DNA of 64,000 bases, taken from Pseudomonas sp. ICMP22404. GTDB taxonomy: Bacteria > Pseudomonadota > Gammaproteobacteria > Pseudomonadales > Pseudomonadaceae. Position 1 is the stretch's first letter. Each line of letters opens with the position of its first letter. Position numbers and translations under genes: made by a program. The stretch is from assembly GCF_006227205.1 (NCBI RefSeq), contig NZ_VCNG01000007.1, positions 186,001 to 250,000 of the forward strand, written 5' to 3'. Below the pieces are notes generated by a model. The model ran no database searches, was not told where the DNA came from, and saw nothing but the letters and a program-made list of their open reading frames with translations. This document shows positions 21,099-29,627 of this stretch, one piece after another.

Positions 21099-22242
21099 CG
21101 TGATCCGTTGGAAACATGCAGCATTGCTGGCTCTGGCCATTCTGGCCGCGGGTTGCAGCAGCAACAGCAAGAAAGAACTGCCGCCGGCCGAACTGACCGA
21201 CTTCAAAGAAGAAGTCGTGCTGCAGAAGCAATGGAGCCGCTCCATTGGCGACGGCCAGGGCGAAACCTACAACATGCTGGTGCCGGCCATCGACGGCGAC
21301 ACCATCTATGCCGGTGACGTCACGGGCGTGGTGATGGCGATGGATCGCCTGAACGGCGACGTCAAATGGAAAAAAGATCTCGAACTGCCGGTTTCCGGCG
21401 CCGTCGGCGTAGGTTACGGGCTGGTCATGATCGGCACGCTCAAGGGCGAGATCGTCGCCTTGGACGCCAGCAGCGGTGAAGAGAAATGGCGCGCTCGCGT
21501 GAGCAGCGAAGTACTCGCACCGCCTGCCTCCAACGGTGACGTGGTCGTGGTCCAGACCCAGGATGACCGTCTGATCGGCCTGGATGCTGCCACCGGCAAC
21601 CAGCGCTGGTTGTACGACAGCACCCCGGCGGTCCTGACCTTGCGTGGCACCAGCGCACCGATCGTCACCAACCGTCTCGCGGTGGCCGGGTTGTCGACCG
21701 GTAAGGTGGTTGCCCTGGACATCTCCAACGGCGTGCCGGCGTGGGAGCAACGTGTTGCCGTCCCACAAGGTCGTTCGGAACTGGAGCGCGTGGTCGATAT
21801 CGACGGCGGCTTGCTGCTGTCCGGCGGTACGATCTACGTCGCCAGCTACCAGGGTCGCGTTGCGGCACTGGACCTGGAAAGCGGTCGCCCGCTGTGGCAG
21901 CGCGATGCGTCCAGCTACGCCGGTGTCGCCCAGGGTTTCGGCAGCGTCTATGTCAGCCTGTCCTCGGGTACGGTTGAAGGCGTCGACGAGCGTTCCACTA
22001 CCGCACTGTGGAGCAACGACTCCCTGGCCCGTCGTCAATTGTCGGCCCCGGAAGTGTTCTCCAGCTACGTTGCAGTCGGCGACCTGGAAGGTTACCTGCA
22101 CCTGCTGAGCCAGGTGGACGGTCGTTTCGTCGGCCGCGAGCGTATCGACAGCGACGGCCTGCGTGCCCGTCCGCTGGTGGCAGGCAACATGATTTATGTG
22201 TATGGCAACAGCGGCAAACTGGAAGCCCTGACCATCAAGTAA
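21091..22242 (+). CDS. bamB: outer-membrane protein assembly factor BamB
   Basis: Lipoprotein of the BAM complex that inserts beta-barrel proteins into the outer membrane. A signal peptide ends in the lipobox LAAGC (cysteine at about residue 21), followed by an eight-bladed PQQ-type propeller with recurring blades such as VMAMDRLNGDVKWKK and IVALDASSGEEKWRA. 383 aa with ATG 21091, which overlaps the yfgM stop; GTG 21100 is an alternative. Confidence 0.96.
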   Translation: MRDVIRWKHAALLALAILAAGCSSNSKKELPPAELTDFKEEVVLQKQWSRSIGDGQGETYNMLVPAIDGDTIYAGDVTGVVMAMDRLNGDVKWKKDLELPVSGAVGVGYGLVMIGTLKGEIVALDASSGEEKWRARVSSEVLAPPASNGDVVVVQTQDDRLIGLDAATGNQRWLYDSTPAVLTLRGTSAPIVTNRLAVAGLSTGKVVALDISNGVPAWEQRVAVPQGRSELERVVDIDGGLLLSGGTIYVASYQGRVAALDLESGRPLWQRDASSYAGVAQGFGSVYVSLSSGTVEGVDERSTTALWSNDSLARRQLSAPEVFSSYVAVGDLEGYLHLLSQVDGRFVGRERIDSDGLRARPLVAGNMIYVYGNSGKLEALTIK

Positions 22243-22248
22243 GACTAT

Positions 22249-22311
22249 GCTTGGGGTTTAATCCCCAAGCGGCTTCACCTGAGCACCAGCCGCTGCCTCG
22301 CAGCGGCTTTT
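22249..22311 (+). terminator. tandem hairpins between bamB and der
   Basis: First hairpin GCTTGGGG-TTTAAT-CCCCAAGC (22249-22270). Second AGCCGCTGC-CTC-GCAGCGGCT (22288-22308), followed by TTTGTATTTT. The second resembles an intrinsic terminator, so der may be partly insulated from bamB. Confidence 0.65.
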
Positions 22312-22343
22312 GTATTTTCTGAAATAACGAAGTGGAGAGCCGC

Positions 22344-23813
22344 ATGGTTCCCGTAATCGCCCTGGTGGGCCGACCGAACGTCGGCAAGTCCACCTTGTTC
22401 AATCGCCTGACCAGGACTCGCGACGCCATCGTCGGCGACTTGTCCGGTCTGACCCGTGATCGCCAATACGGTGAGGCCAAGTGGCAAGGGCGTACCTACA
22501 TTCTGATCGACACCGGCGGCATCTCCGGCGACGAACACGGCATGGACGAAAAAATGGCCGAGCAGTCGCTGCTCGCCATCGAAGAAGCGGATGTGGTGCT
22601 GTTCCTGGTAGACGCCAAGGCCGGTTTTACCGCCGCCGACCAGATGATCGCCGAGCATTTGCGCAAGCGTAACAAGCGCTCCCATGTCGTCGCCAACAAG
22701 GTCGACAACATCGACCCGGACATGGCTCGCGCCGAGTTCGCGCCGTTGGGCATGGGCCAGGCGATTCCGATTGCCGGTGCCCACGGTCGCGGTATCAGCC
22801 AGTTGCTGGAAGTCGCCCTGGCTGACTTCCCGAAAGATGACGATGAGCCCGAAGAGGGCGAAGAAGAGATCGTTGCCGAAGGCGAGGAAGCCAAGCGCAT
22901 TCCGGGCCCGAGCGAAAAAGACGGGATCAAGATCGCGATCATCGGCCGTCCGAACGTGGGCAAGTCGACGCTGGTCAACCGCATGCTTGGCGAGGACCGG
23001 GTCATCGTGTACGACCAGCCTGGCACCACTCGCGACAGTATCTACATCCCGTTCGAGCGCAACGAAGAGAAGTACACGCTGATCGACACCGCCGGTGTGC
23101 GCAAGCGCGGCAAGATCCACGAAGAAGTCGAGAAGTTCTCCGTGGTCAAGACGTTGCAGGCCATCAAGGACGCCAACGTGGTCATCTTCGTGATGGATGC
23201 ACGCGAAGGCGTGGTCGATCACGACCTGAACCTGTTGGGCTTCGCCCTGGAAGCCGGTCGCGCGCTGGTCATCGCGATCAACAAGTGGGACGGCATGACG
23301 CCGAGCGAGCGCGATTTCGTGAAGGTCGAATTGCAGCGTCGCCTGTTCTTCGTCGACTTCGCCGACATCCACTTCATCTCGGCCCTGCACGGTACGGGCG
23401 TAGGTAACCTCTACGCGTCGGTGCAGAACTCGTTCAAGTCGGCAGTGACCCGCTGGCCGACCAACCGCCTGACCCAGATCCTGGAAGACGCGGTTGGCGA
23501 ACACGCGCCACCGATGGTCAACAACCGCCGGATCAAGCTGCGTTACGCTCACTTGGGCGGCGCCAACCCGCCGATCATCGTGATCCACGGCAACCAGATC
23601 GAGAAGGTGCCCAAGTCGTACGTCCGTTACCTGGAAAACACCTATCGCCGTGTCCTGAAGTTGGTCGGTACGCCGATCCGCATCGAGTTCAAGGGCGGTG
23701 AGAACCCGTACGAAGGCAACAAGAACACGCTCACCGACCGTCAGGTCAACAAGAAGCGCCGCTTGATGTCGCACCACAAGAAGGCCGACAAGAAGCGTCG
23801 CGACAAGCGCTGA
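22344..23813 (+). CDS. der: ribosome biogenesis GTPase Der (EngA)
   Basis: Tandem-GTPase protein required for 50S maturation. The two G domains each show a P-loop (GRPNVGKST at about residues 8 and 200) and downstream DTAG/DTGG motifs; an acidic linker (about 165-190) separates them, and a KH-like domain follows from about residue 370. 489 aa. ATG 22344 ([10 protein letters not shown]) is chosen over an in-frame GTG at 22332. Confidence 0.97.
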   Translation: MVPVIALVGRPNVGKSTLFNRLTRTRDAIVGDLSGLTRDRQYGEAKWQGRTYILIDTGGISGDEHGMDEKMAEQSLLAIEEADVVLFLVDAKAGFTAADQMIAEHLRKRNKRSHVVANKVDNIDPDMARAEFAPLGMGQAIPIAGAHGRGISQLLEVALADFPKDDDEPEEGEEEIVAEGEEAKRIPGPSEKDGIKIAIIGRPNVGKSTLVNRMLGEDRVIVYDQPGTTRDSIYIPFERNEEKYTLIDTAGVRKRGKIHEEVEKFSVVKTLQAIKDANVVIFVMDAREGVVDHDLNLLGFALEAGRALVIAINKWDGMTPSERDFVKVELQRRLFFVDFADIHFISALHGTGVGNLYASVQNSFKSAVTRWPTNRLTQILEDAVGEHAPPMVNNRRIKLRYAHLGGANPPIIVIHGNQIEKVPKSYVRYLENTYRRVLKLVGTPIRIEFKGGENPYEGNKNTLTDRQVNKKRRLMSHHKKADKKRRDKR

Positions 23814-23821
23814 TTGGCTTT

Positions 23822-23953
23822 TGTGGCGAGGGGATTTATCCCCGCTGGGGCGCGAAGCGGCCCTGAATCCTGTCACCTCGGTGTTTCAGGCAGATTGAGT
23901 TGACCTTTTTGGGGCCGCTTCGCGCCCCAGCGGGGATAAATCCCCTCGCCACA
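23822..23953. repeat. large inverted repeat (GTGGCGAGGGG family), copy 1
   Basis: Perfect 42-base arms starting TGTGGCGAGGGGATTTATCC at 23822-23863 and returning as reverse complement at 23912-23953, with a 48-base spacer. A second member with 27-base arms lies at 32716-32846. Confidence 0.93.
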
Positions 23954-23983
23954 GGTTTTGCAGTGGGCTGGTAGTTGAGATCG

Positions 23984-24011
23984 AAAAGGGTGCCAATTCG
24001 GCACCCTTTTT
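23984..24011. terminator. intrinsic terminator after der
   Basis: AAAAGGGTGCC-AATTC-GGCACCCTTTTT; strong stem with A- and T-runs on each side, so it may act in both directions. It lies beyond the repeat that follows der. Confidence 0.85.
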
Positions 24012-24086
24012 CATGCCCGGCGATTGGGCTATCCTCGACCTCTCCCGCGCCGTGCCAGAGCCGGGCGCAGACGCAGAGAACCCCTG

Positions 24087-25235
24087 ATGATCACCAGCAA
24101 GCTGCCGAATGTCGGCATCACCATTTTCACCCAGATGTCCCAGCTCGCCGCGCAGACCGGCGCGCTCAACCTGTCCCAGGGGTTTCCCGATTTCGATGGT
24201 CCGCAGGCCCTGCGCGATGCGGTTGGCCGGCATATCGCCCAAGGTCATAACCAGTATTCACCCATGACCGGGCTACCGGCCTTGCGTCAGCAGATCGCGG
24301 CGAAGATCGCCCGCAGTTATGGCGCCAGCGTCGATGCCGACCAGGAAGTCACCGTGACCCCCGGTGCGACCCAGGCAATTTTCTGCGCCATCGCGGCGGT
24401 GGTCCAAAGCGGCGATGAAGTGATCGTATTCGACCCCTGCTATGACAGCTACGAACCCTCGGTCCAACTGGCCGGAGGGCGTTGCGTGCACGTCCAGTTG
24501 GGCCTGGATGACTTTGCCATCGATTTCCAGAAGCTCGGCGAAGCCCTGAGCCCGCGTACGCGGATGATCATTCTCAACACCCCCCACAACCCCAGCGGCG
24601 CCCTGATCAGTCGCGCCGAGCTGGATCAACTGGCGGCGTTGATCCGTGATCGCGACATCTACCTGATCAGCGATGAAGTCTATGAACACCTGGTGTTCGA
24701 CGGTGTGCCCCATGCCAGCGTCCTCGCCCACGAGGAACTGTACCGCCGCGCCTTCGTGGTCAGCTCATTCGGCAAGACCTACCACGTGACCGGCTGGAAA
24801 ACCGGCTACGTCGTGGCGCCACCGGCCCTGACGGCGGAGCTGCGCAAGGTGCATCAGTACGTCAGCTTCTGTGGCGTGACACCGCTGCAATACGCCTTGG
24901 CCGACTACATGGCCGCGCATCCCGAACACGTGGAAGAACTGCCGGATTTCTACCAGGCCAAGCGCGACCTGTTCTGCGATCTGCTGGCCCCGTCGCGGTT
25001 CAGCTTCAAGCGCGTGACCGGCACCTATTTCCAGTTGGTGGATTATTCGCACATTCGTCCGGACCTGAACGATGTCGACATGGCGGTCTGGATGACCCGT
25101 GAGCACGGCGTGGCGACGATTCCGGTGTCGGTGTTCTACCAGAACCCACCCGAAGGCCAGCGCCTGGTACGCCTGTGCTTTGCCAAACGCGAGGAGACGC
25201 TGCGTGAAGCAGCGGAAAAACTATGCGTGATCTGA
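24087..25235 (+). CDS. class I/II PLP aminotransferase (methionine/glutamine transaminase-like)
   Basis: A fold-type I aminotransferase of 382 aa. The substrate loop NLSQGFPDFDGP, the NTPHNPSGAL motif, and the PLP lysine in SSFGKTYHVTGWKTGY are visible. It resembles E. coli YbdL, which prefers methionine and related amino acids. The start is ATG 24087 (MITSKLPNVG). It overlaps an omega-amidase gene; in the known glutamine transaminase/omega-amidase pathway the pair regenerates methionine from 4-methylthio-2-oxobutyrate using glutamine. Exact substrate is inferred. Confidence 0.85.
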   Translation: MITSKLPNVGITIFTQMSQLAAQTGALNLSQGFPDFDGPQALRDAVGRHIAQGHNQYSPMTGLPALRQQIAAKIARSYGASVDADQEVTVTPGATQAIFCAIAAVVQSGDEVIVFDPCYDSYEPSVQLAGGRCVHVQLGLDDFAIDFQKLGEALSPRTRMIILNTPHNPSGALISRAELDQLAALIRDRDIYLISDEVYEHLVFDGVPHASVLAHEELYRRAFVVSSFGKTYHVTGWKTGYVVAPPALTAELRKVHQYVSFCGVTPLQYALADYMAAHPEHVEELPDFYQAKRDLFCDLLAPSRFSFKRVTGTYFQLVDYSHIRPDLNDVDMAVWMTREHGVATIPVSVFYQNPPEGQRLVRLCFAKREETLREAAEKLCVI

Positions 25236-26014
25236 GCGCGTTGCCAAACCTCAATATCGCCCTGATCCAGACCACCCTGACCTGGCATGACCGCCAGGCC
25301 AACCTGGAACATTTCGAAAGCCTGCTGGAGCAGGCGCGGGGGGCAGACCTGGTCATCCTGCCGGAAATGTTCACCACCGGGTTTTCCATGGAGTCGCAAA
25401 CCCTGGCGGAGCCGGAATACGGGCCTACCAGCGTCTGGATGCGGACCCAGGCGGCAAGACTGGACGCGGTGATCACCGGCAGCGTGATTGTCCAGGCCGC
25501 TGACGGCAGCCATCGCAATCGCCTGCTCTGGGTGCGACCAGACGGCGAGGTGCTGCACTACGACAAGCGCCATCTGTTCCGCATGGCCGGCGAACACGAT
25601 CACTACACGCCGGGCGAGCGCCAGGTGCTGTTCGAGCTCAAGGGCTGGCGGGTCCGTCCGCTGATTTGCTACGACCTGCGTTTCCCGGCCTGGAGCCGCG
25701 ACGCCGACGACACCGACCTGTTGCTGTACACCGCCAACTGGCCGGGGGCCCGGCGCCAGCACTGGAACCGCCTGCTGCCGGCCCGGGCCATCGAGAACCT
25801 GTGCTACGTGGCGGCGGTGAACCGCATCGGCACCGACGGCAAGGGCTTCGCCTATACCGGCGACAGTCAGGTGCTGGACTTCCAGGGCGAAACCTTGCTC
25901 AGCGCAGGGGAGGCCGATGGTGTGTTCATGGTGAGTTTGAATGCGGCGGACCTGGCGGCGTATCGCACGCGGTTTCCGGCGAACCTGGATGCCGACCGTT
26001 TCGAATTCATCTGA
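25223..26014 (+). CDS. nitrilase-superfamily omega-amidase (YafV-like)
   Basis: Carbon-nitrogen hydrolase, 263 aa. The catalytic triad is visible: Glu in LPEMFTTGF (about residue 49), Lys in YDKRHLFRMAGE (about 115) and Cys in LICYDLRFP (about 149). Sequence style matches YafV, which hydrolyses alpha-ketoglutaramate to 2-oxoglutarate and ammonia. The start overlaps the aminotransferase 3' end by 13 bases, so the two are translationally linked, in agreement with a joint transamination-deamidation function. Confidence 0.88.
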   Translation: MRDLSALPNLNIALIQTTLTWHDRQANLEHFESLLEQARGADLVILPEMFTTGFSMESQTLAEPEYGPTSVWMRTQAARLDAVITGSVIVQAADGSHRNRLLWVRPDGEVLHYDKRHLFRMAGEHDHYTPGERQVLFELKGWRVRPLICYDLRFPAWSRDADDTDLLLYTANWPGARRQHWNRLLPARAIENLCYVAAVNRIGTDGKGFAYTGDSQVLDFQGETLLSAGEADGVFMVSLNAADLAAYRTRFPANLDADRFEFI

Positions 26015-26082
26015 TTGAAACGATTCAGCCCTTAAGAAGCGCTGTTGCGTGCCGATAACGGGTCAGCCAAGGAGGAGTCCCC

Positions 26083-26499
26083 ATGACCACGATCAGCGCA
26101 ACTACCGTAAATCCTTACCCACTCTCGGCCCCAAAGGCCCGGATCGGCGGGGCGGCCGAGGAAACGACGGCTACTTCGCCGGCATCGGCTGATGCCGGCG
26201 ACGAGAAGGAAAAATCACTGAAAATCGATACCAGCGGCGCCAATATCGCCGGTGCGCCTGCCAGCAGCGGCGTCGATGTCGTCGAGCAGTTGAAAAAGCA
26301 GATCGAGCAGGCCGAAAAGCTGTTGGCCCAGCAGCAGGCCGAACTGGCCCGCGTGGAGAAGAGTCAGGCCAACGAAGAGCAGAAGACCCAGCAGGCCATG
26401 GCCATCCAGACCCAGATCATGGGCACCCAGGCCGCCTTGCAGACCTTGCGGGCTGCGTTGCTGCAGGCGATGGCCGGTTCTGTCGATACCCATGCCTGA
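26083..26499 (+). CDS. small coiled-coil protein, FlxA-like
   Basis: A 138-residue protein without a recognised function. The first 60 residues are low-complexity and rich in Ala/Thr/Ser; residues about 68-125 form a predicted coiled coil (VVEQLKKQIEQAEKLLAQQQ and onwards) with many Gln and Glu, reminiscent of FlxA-like proteins. No signal peptide or cysteine. AAGGAGGAG precedes the ATG, an unusually strong ribosome binding site. Confidence 0.7.
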   Translation: MTTISATTVNPYPLSAPKARIGGAAEETTATSPASADAGDEKEKSLKIDTSGANIAGAPASSGVDVVEQLKKQIEQAEKLLAQQQAELARVEKSQANEEQKTQQAMAIQTQIMGTQAALQTLRAALLQAMAGSVDTHA

Positions 26500-26513
26500 G
26501 TTTTTGGTTGTTT

Positions 26514-26619
26514 GATCGTTCCCACGCTCCGCGTGGGAATGCAGCCGGGGACGCTCCGCGTCTCAAGAGCCGAACGCAGAGCGTCCGTTGATGCGTGCCC
26601 ACGCGGAGCGTGGGAACGA
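26514..26619. repeat. palindromic intergenic repeat, GTTCCCACGC family, copy 2
   Basis: Same left arm as copy 1 (GATCGTTCCCACGCTCCGCG, 26514-26542), with a right arm at 26593-26619 that has diverged (GCGTGCCCACG). Like copy 1 it lies between convergent genes and next to a terminator. Confidence 0.88.
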
Positions 26620-26650
26620 GGCCCCAGGGTTCACACCCCGGGGCCTTTTT
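26619..26650. terminator. terminator between the coiled-coil gene and leuA
   Basis: AGGCCCCAGGG...CCCCGGGGCCTTTTT, an eleven-position stem with one mismatch and a five-T run on the plus strand. Confidence 0.75.
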
Positions 26651-26666
26651 GCATTTCAGCCGCGAA

Positions 26667-28346
26667 TCAGGCTGCCTTGGCCTCAGGTTGGCTCAGCGAG
26701 CGGTTCAGTGCGCTGAACAGGGCCTTGAAGCTGGCGGTGGTGATGTTTTCATCGATGCCCACGCCGTGCACCGCACGTTCACCATTGACCCGCAGCTCGA
26801 TGTACGCCGCCGCCTTGGCATTGGTGCCAGCGCCGATGGCGTGTTCGTTGTAGTCCATGATCTCCACGGGAATCGGCAGGCCGGCCACCAGGGCCTCCAG
26901 CGCGCCGTTGCCCTTGCCGCGCCAGTGCAGGTTGGTTTCGCCCTGGCCCTTGCTGGCGACTTCCACTTCCACAGCACTATTGCCGTTCTCTTCCTGCAGA
27001 CGATGGCTGACCAGCGCGTACGGGGTGTTGGCTTGCAGGTATTCGCGTTGCAGCAAGCTGTGGATCTGCTGGGCGGTCATTTCGAGGCCGAGGCGGTCGG
27101 TCTCGCGCTGAACCACCTGGCTGAACTCGATCTGCATGCGGCGCGGCAGGCTGATGCCGTATTCCTGTTCCAGCAGATAGGCGATACCGCCCTTGCCCGA
27201 CTGGCTGTTGACGCGAATCACCGCCTCGTAGCTGCGGCCGATGTCGGCCGGGTCGATCGGCAGGTACGGCACTTCCCACAGCGTGTCGGATTTCTGCTGG
27301 GCGAAGCCCTTGCGGATGGCGTCCTGGTGCGAGCCGGAGAACGCGGTGTGAACCAGGTCGCCGACGTAGGGGTGACGTGGGTGCACCGCAATCTGGTTGC
27401 ACTCTTCGACCACTTTGCGCACGCCGTCGATGTCGGAGAAATCCAGCTCAGGGTTGATGCCCTGGGTGTAGAGGTTCAGCGCCACGGTCACCAGGTCGAC
27501 GTTGCCGGTGCGCTCGCCGTTGCCGAACAGGCAGCCTTCGACACGGTCGGCGCCGGCCATCAGGCCCAGTTCGGTGGCGGCCACGCCGGTGCCACGGTCG
27601 TTGTGGGTGTGCAGGCTGATGAGCACGCTGTCACGACGGGTGATGTTGCGGTGGAACCACTCGATCTGGTCGGCGTAGACGTTCGGGGTGGCGACTTCCA
27701 CAGTGGCGGGCAGGTTGAGGATGACCTTGCGCTCTGGTGTCGGGTTCCAGACTTCGATGACGGCGTCGCAGACTTCCTTGGCGAATTCCAGCTCGGTGGC
27801 ACTGAAGGTTTCTGGCGAGTATTCGAACTGCCACTGGGTTTCCGGCTGTTGGGCGGCGTACTTGACGAACAGCTTGGCCGCGTTCACCGCGATTTCCTTC
27901 ACGCCTTCCTTGTCCTGGTTGAACACGATGCGGCGGAACGACGGGCAGGTGGCGTTGTACAGGTGGACGATGGCTTTCTTCGCGCCGCGCAGGGATTCGA
28001 AGGTCCGGGCGATCAGGTCTTCACGGGCCTGGGTCAGCACCTGGATGGTGGTGTCGTCCGGGATGTGGCCTTCTTCGATGAGGGTGCGCACAAAGTCGAA
28101 GTCAGTTTGCGAGGCCGCCGGGAACGACGCTTCGATTTCCTTGACGCCCACGGCGACCAGGGTTTTCCAGAAGCGCAGTTTCTTGACCGCGTCCATCGGC
28201 TCGATCAGCGACTGGTTGCCATCGCGCAGGTCGGAGCTGCACCAGATCGGCGCGGCGGTGATGGTCTTCGACGGCCAGGTGCGATCCGGCAGGTTGATGG
28301 TCGGGAAGGCGCGGTATTTGGAAGACGGGTCTTTGAGCATGCTCAT
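26667..28346 (-). CDS. leuA: 2-isopropylmalate synthase
   Basis: First committed step of leucine synthesis: condenses acetyl-CoA with 2-oxoisovalerate. The catalytic TIM barrel shows [11 protein letters not shown] at about residue 37-47, metal ligands in [11 protein letters not shown], and [11 protein letters not shown]; the C-terminal leucine-binding regulatory domain is about residues 430-559. 559 aa is the long LeuA form of pseudomonads. A second in-frame ATG lies at 28340. A candidate leader peptide gene lies upstream at 28437-28514, so attenuation is possible. Confidence 0.97.
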   Translation of the reverse strand: MSMLKDPSSKYRAFPTINLPDRTWPSKTITAAPIWCSSDLRDGNQSLIEPMDAVKKLRFWKTLVAVGVKEIEASFPAASQTDFDFVRTLIEEGHIPDDTTIQVLTQAREDLIARTFESLRGAKKAIVHLYNATCPSFRRIVFNQDKEGVKEIAVNAAKLFVKYAAQQPETQWQFEYSPETFSATELEFAKEVCDAVIEVWNPTPERKVILNLPATVEVATPNVYADQIEWFHRNITRRDSVLISLHTHNDRGTGVAATELGLMAGADRVEGCLFGNGERTGNVDLVTVALNLYTQGINPELDFSDIDGVRKVVEECNQIAVHPRHPYVGDLVHTAFSGSHQDAIRKGFAQQKSDTLWEVPYLPIDPADIGRSYEAVIRVNSQSGKGGIAYLLEQEYGISLPRRMQIEFSQVVQRETDRLGLEMTAQQIHSLLQREYLQANTPYALVSHRLQEENGNSAVEVEVASKGQGETNLHWRGKGNGALEALVAGLPIPVEIMDYNEHAIGAGTNAKAAAYIELRVNGERAVHGVGIDENITTASFKALFSALNRSLSQPEAKAA

Positions 28347-28436
28347 GGGCGGAATCCTTAGTGTCGTGGCCGGAAAAAGGCGGCCTGCCGGTGGTTCGAA
28401 CGGGGTGGCTCTACAGCCTGGACGGGGTGCCGCGAT

Positions 28437-28514
28437 TCAGCCTGGCAGTCGTGCGCTGACGAGGCACAGGCTGCGGTGCTGGCGAAGCTGGATGAGGGTG
28501 TGAGAGGTTTTCAT
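28437..28514 (-). CDS. candidate leucine-rich leader peptide of leuA
   Basis: A 25-codon frame, MKTSHTLIQL..., ends 90 bases before leuA. Five of 25 codons specify leucine (residues 7, 10, 16, 18 and 23). AGGG sits eight bases before its ATG. A CAGCCTG segment within the coding part (minus strand, plus 28467-28473) can pair with CAGGCTG at the leader stop (28438-28445) or with a second CAGGCTG further downstream (28414-28420). These mutually exclusive partners are suggestive of an attenuator. No strong terminator stem could be resolved by eye, although a TTTTT run precedes leuA. Function is inferred. Confidence 0.6.
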   Translation of the reverse strand: MKTSHTLIQLRQHRSLCLVSARLPG

Positions 28515-28686
28515 GCCTTCAACCCTAACCGGGTGGGGAGAGGATCGCAAGCAGTCGGAAAAAATTGAGAGAAGTTCTGCTTTGTTGAAGGTTTTCGAGA
28601 TTTTATTGCGGTATTTTTGGGAGATTGTCGGTTTATTGCGTTGATGTTTGTGGCTTGGCAATCTCTGCCGCAGCGGTGCATGTGCC
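28515..28686. other. AT-rich upstream region of leuA
   Basis: This stretch becomes markedly A+T-rich (about 28556-28640), unlike its surroundings, and must contain the leuA promoter on the minus strand. No convincing -35/-10 pair was identified. Together with the leader (28437-28514) and the following REPIN it accounts for the space between leuA and the peptidase gene. Confidence 0.5.
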
Positions 28687-28781
28687 GGCCTCATCGCGAG
28701 CAAGCTCGGCTCCCACAGGATATTCGGCGCTTTCGAAATGGCGCAGTAGCTGTGGGAGCCGAGCTTGCTCGCGATGAGGCC
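28687..28781. repeat. REPIN between leuA and the M23 peptidase gene
   Basis: Perfect 32-base arms beginning GGCCTCATCGCGAGCAAGCT (28687-28718) and inverted at 28750-28781; 31-base spacer. Confidence 0.93.
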
Positions 28782-28802
28782 AGTAGGCTCACCACAAAAA
28801 AC

Positions 28803-29624
28803 TCAGGGCTCGAACGCTCCGATAAAAATCGCCGGATCCACCCGCGCATCGTTCAGGCTGATGTTCCAGTGCATGTGCGGTCCGGTCGCTCGACCTGTAG
28901 AGCCAACCTTTCCCACCACCGCGCCTCGGGCCAATTGCTGGCCGACCTTCACATCGATCTTCGACATATGGCAGAACATACTGATGAAGCCCTGGCCGTG
29001 GTCGACGAACACGGTGTTGCCATTGAAGAAGTAGTTGCCGGTGAGGATCACCTTGCCGGCCGCCGGCGTCTTGATCGGCGTGCCGGCGGGCACGGCGAAG
29101 TCCAGGCCGGCATGGGGGTTGCGCTCTTCGCCGTTGAAGAAGCGACGCACGCCAAACCGGCTCGACAGCGGGCCGTTGACCGGCTTGTCCAACAGCAGGT
29201 TGCTGGGGATGTTCGGGCTGAAGCTACGGTAGGCTTTCAACTGCACGGCCAGCTCGGCGTCGATGCGCTTGAGGTCTGCCGGGTTCGGGTTGACCTGGCG
29301 CTTGTTCTTCAGGGTGATGTGCTGCTCGGGGTACTTTTTATAGCCGACCACGAACGGCTGGGTGCCGCCGCCGCTGTTGATCTGCTGGGTGCCCGGCTGG
29401 ACGGTCAGCGGGATACCGACAATCGCCAGCCAGTTGTTCTGTTCCTTGACCACCAGCACCGGCTTGCCTTGATAGCTGGCTTTCGGCGCCTGGGCCACGC
29501 TGCCCAGGTCGACCACGGCCACGCCCCCCGGCACCGGTTTGTTCAGCAGGCGGGTGATGTAACTGTCGGCGTGGGCGTTGAAGGTCAGGCACAGCAAAAG
29601 CAGAGGCGTTAGAAATCGCGGCAT
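28803..29624 (-). CDS. M23-family (LytM-type) peptidase, exported
   Basis: A 273-aa protein with a cleavable signal peptide (PRFLTPLLLLCLTFNAHA). A beta-rich N-terminal region is followed from about residue 155 by the M23 metallopeptidase domain with both zinc motifs: HAGLD (HxxxD) and the HMHW near residue 253. It probably cleaves peptidoglycan peptides or activates amidases. Located three bases after xseA on the same strand, hence co-transcribed. Confidence 0.9.
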   Translation of the reverse strand: MPRFLTPLLLLCLTFNAHADSYITRLLNKPVPGGVAVVDLGSVAQAPKASYQGKPVLVVKEQNNWLAIVGIPLTVQPGTQQINSGGGTQPFVVGYKKYPEQHITLKNKRQVNPNPADLKRIDAELAVQLKAYRSFSPNIPSNLLLDKPVNGPLSSRFGVRRFFNGEERNPHAGLDFAVPAGTPIKTPAAGKVILTGNYFFNGNTVFVDHGQGFISMFCHMSKIDVKVGQQLARGAVVGKVGSTGRATGPHMHWNISLNDARVDPAIFIGAFEP

Positions 29625-29627
29625 GGA

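Noticed and set aside
26595..28361. 588-codon frame antisense to leuA
   Set aside because: Shadow of leuA; composition typical of antisense translation and no recognisable motif.
28393..28401. GGTTCGAAC resembling a tRNA T-loop
   Set aside because: No acceptor, D or anticodon stems can be formed around it; it lies in the leuA leader region.
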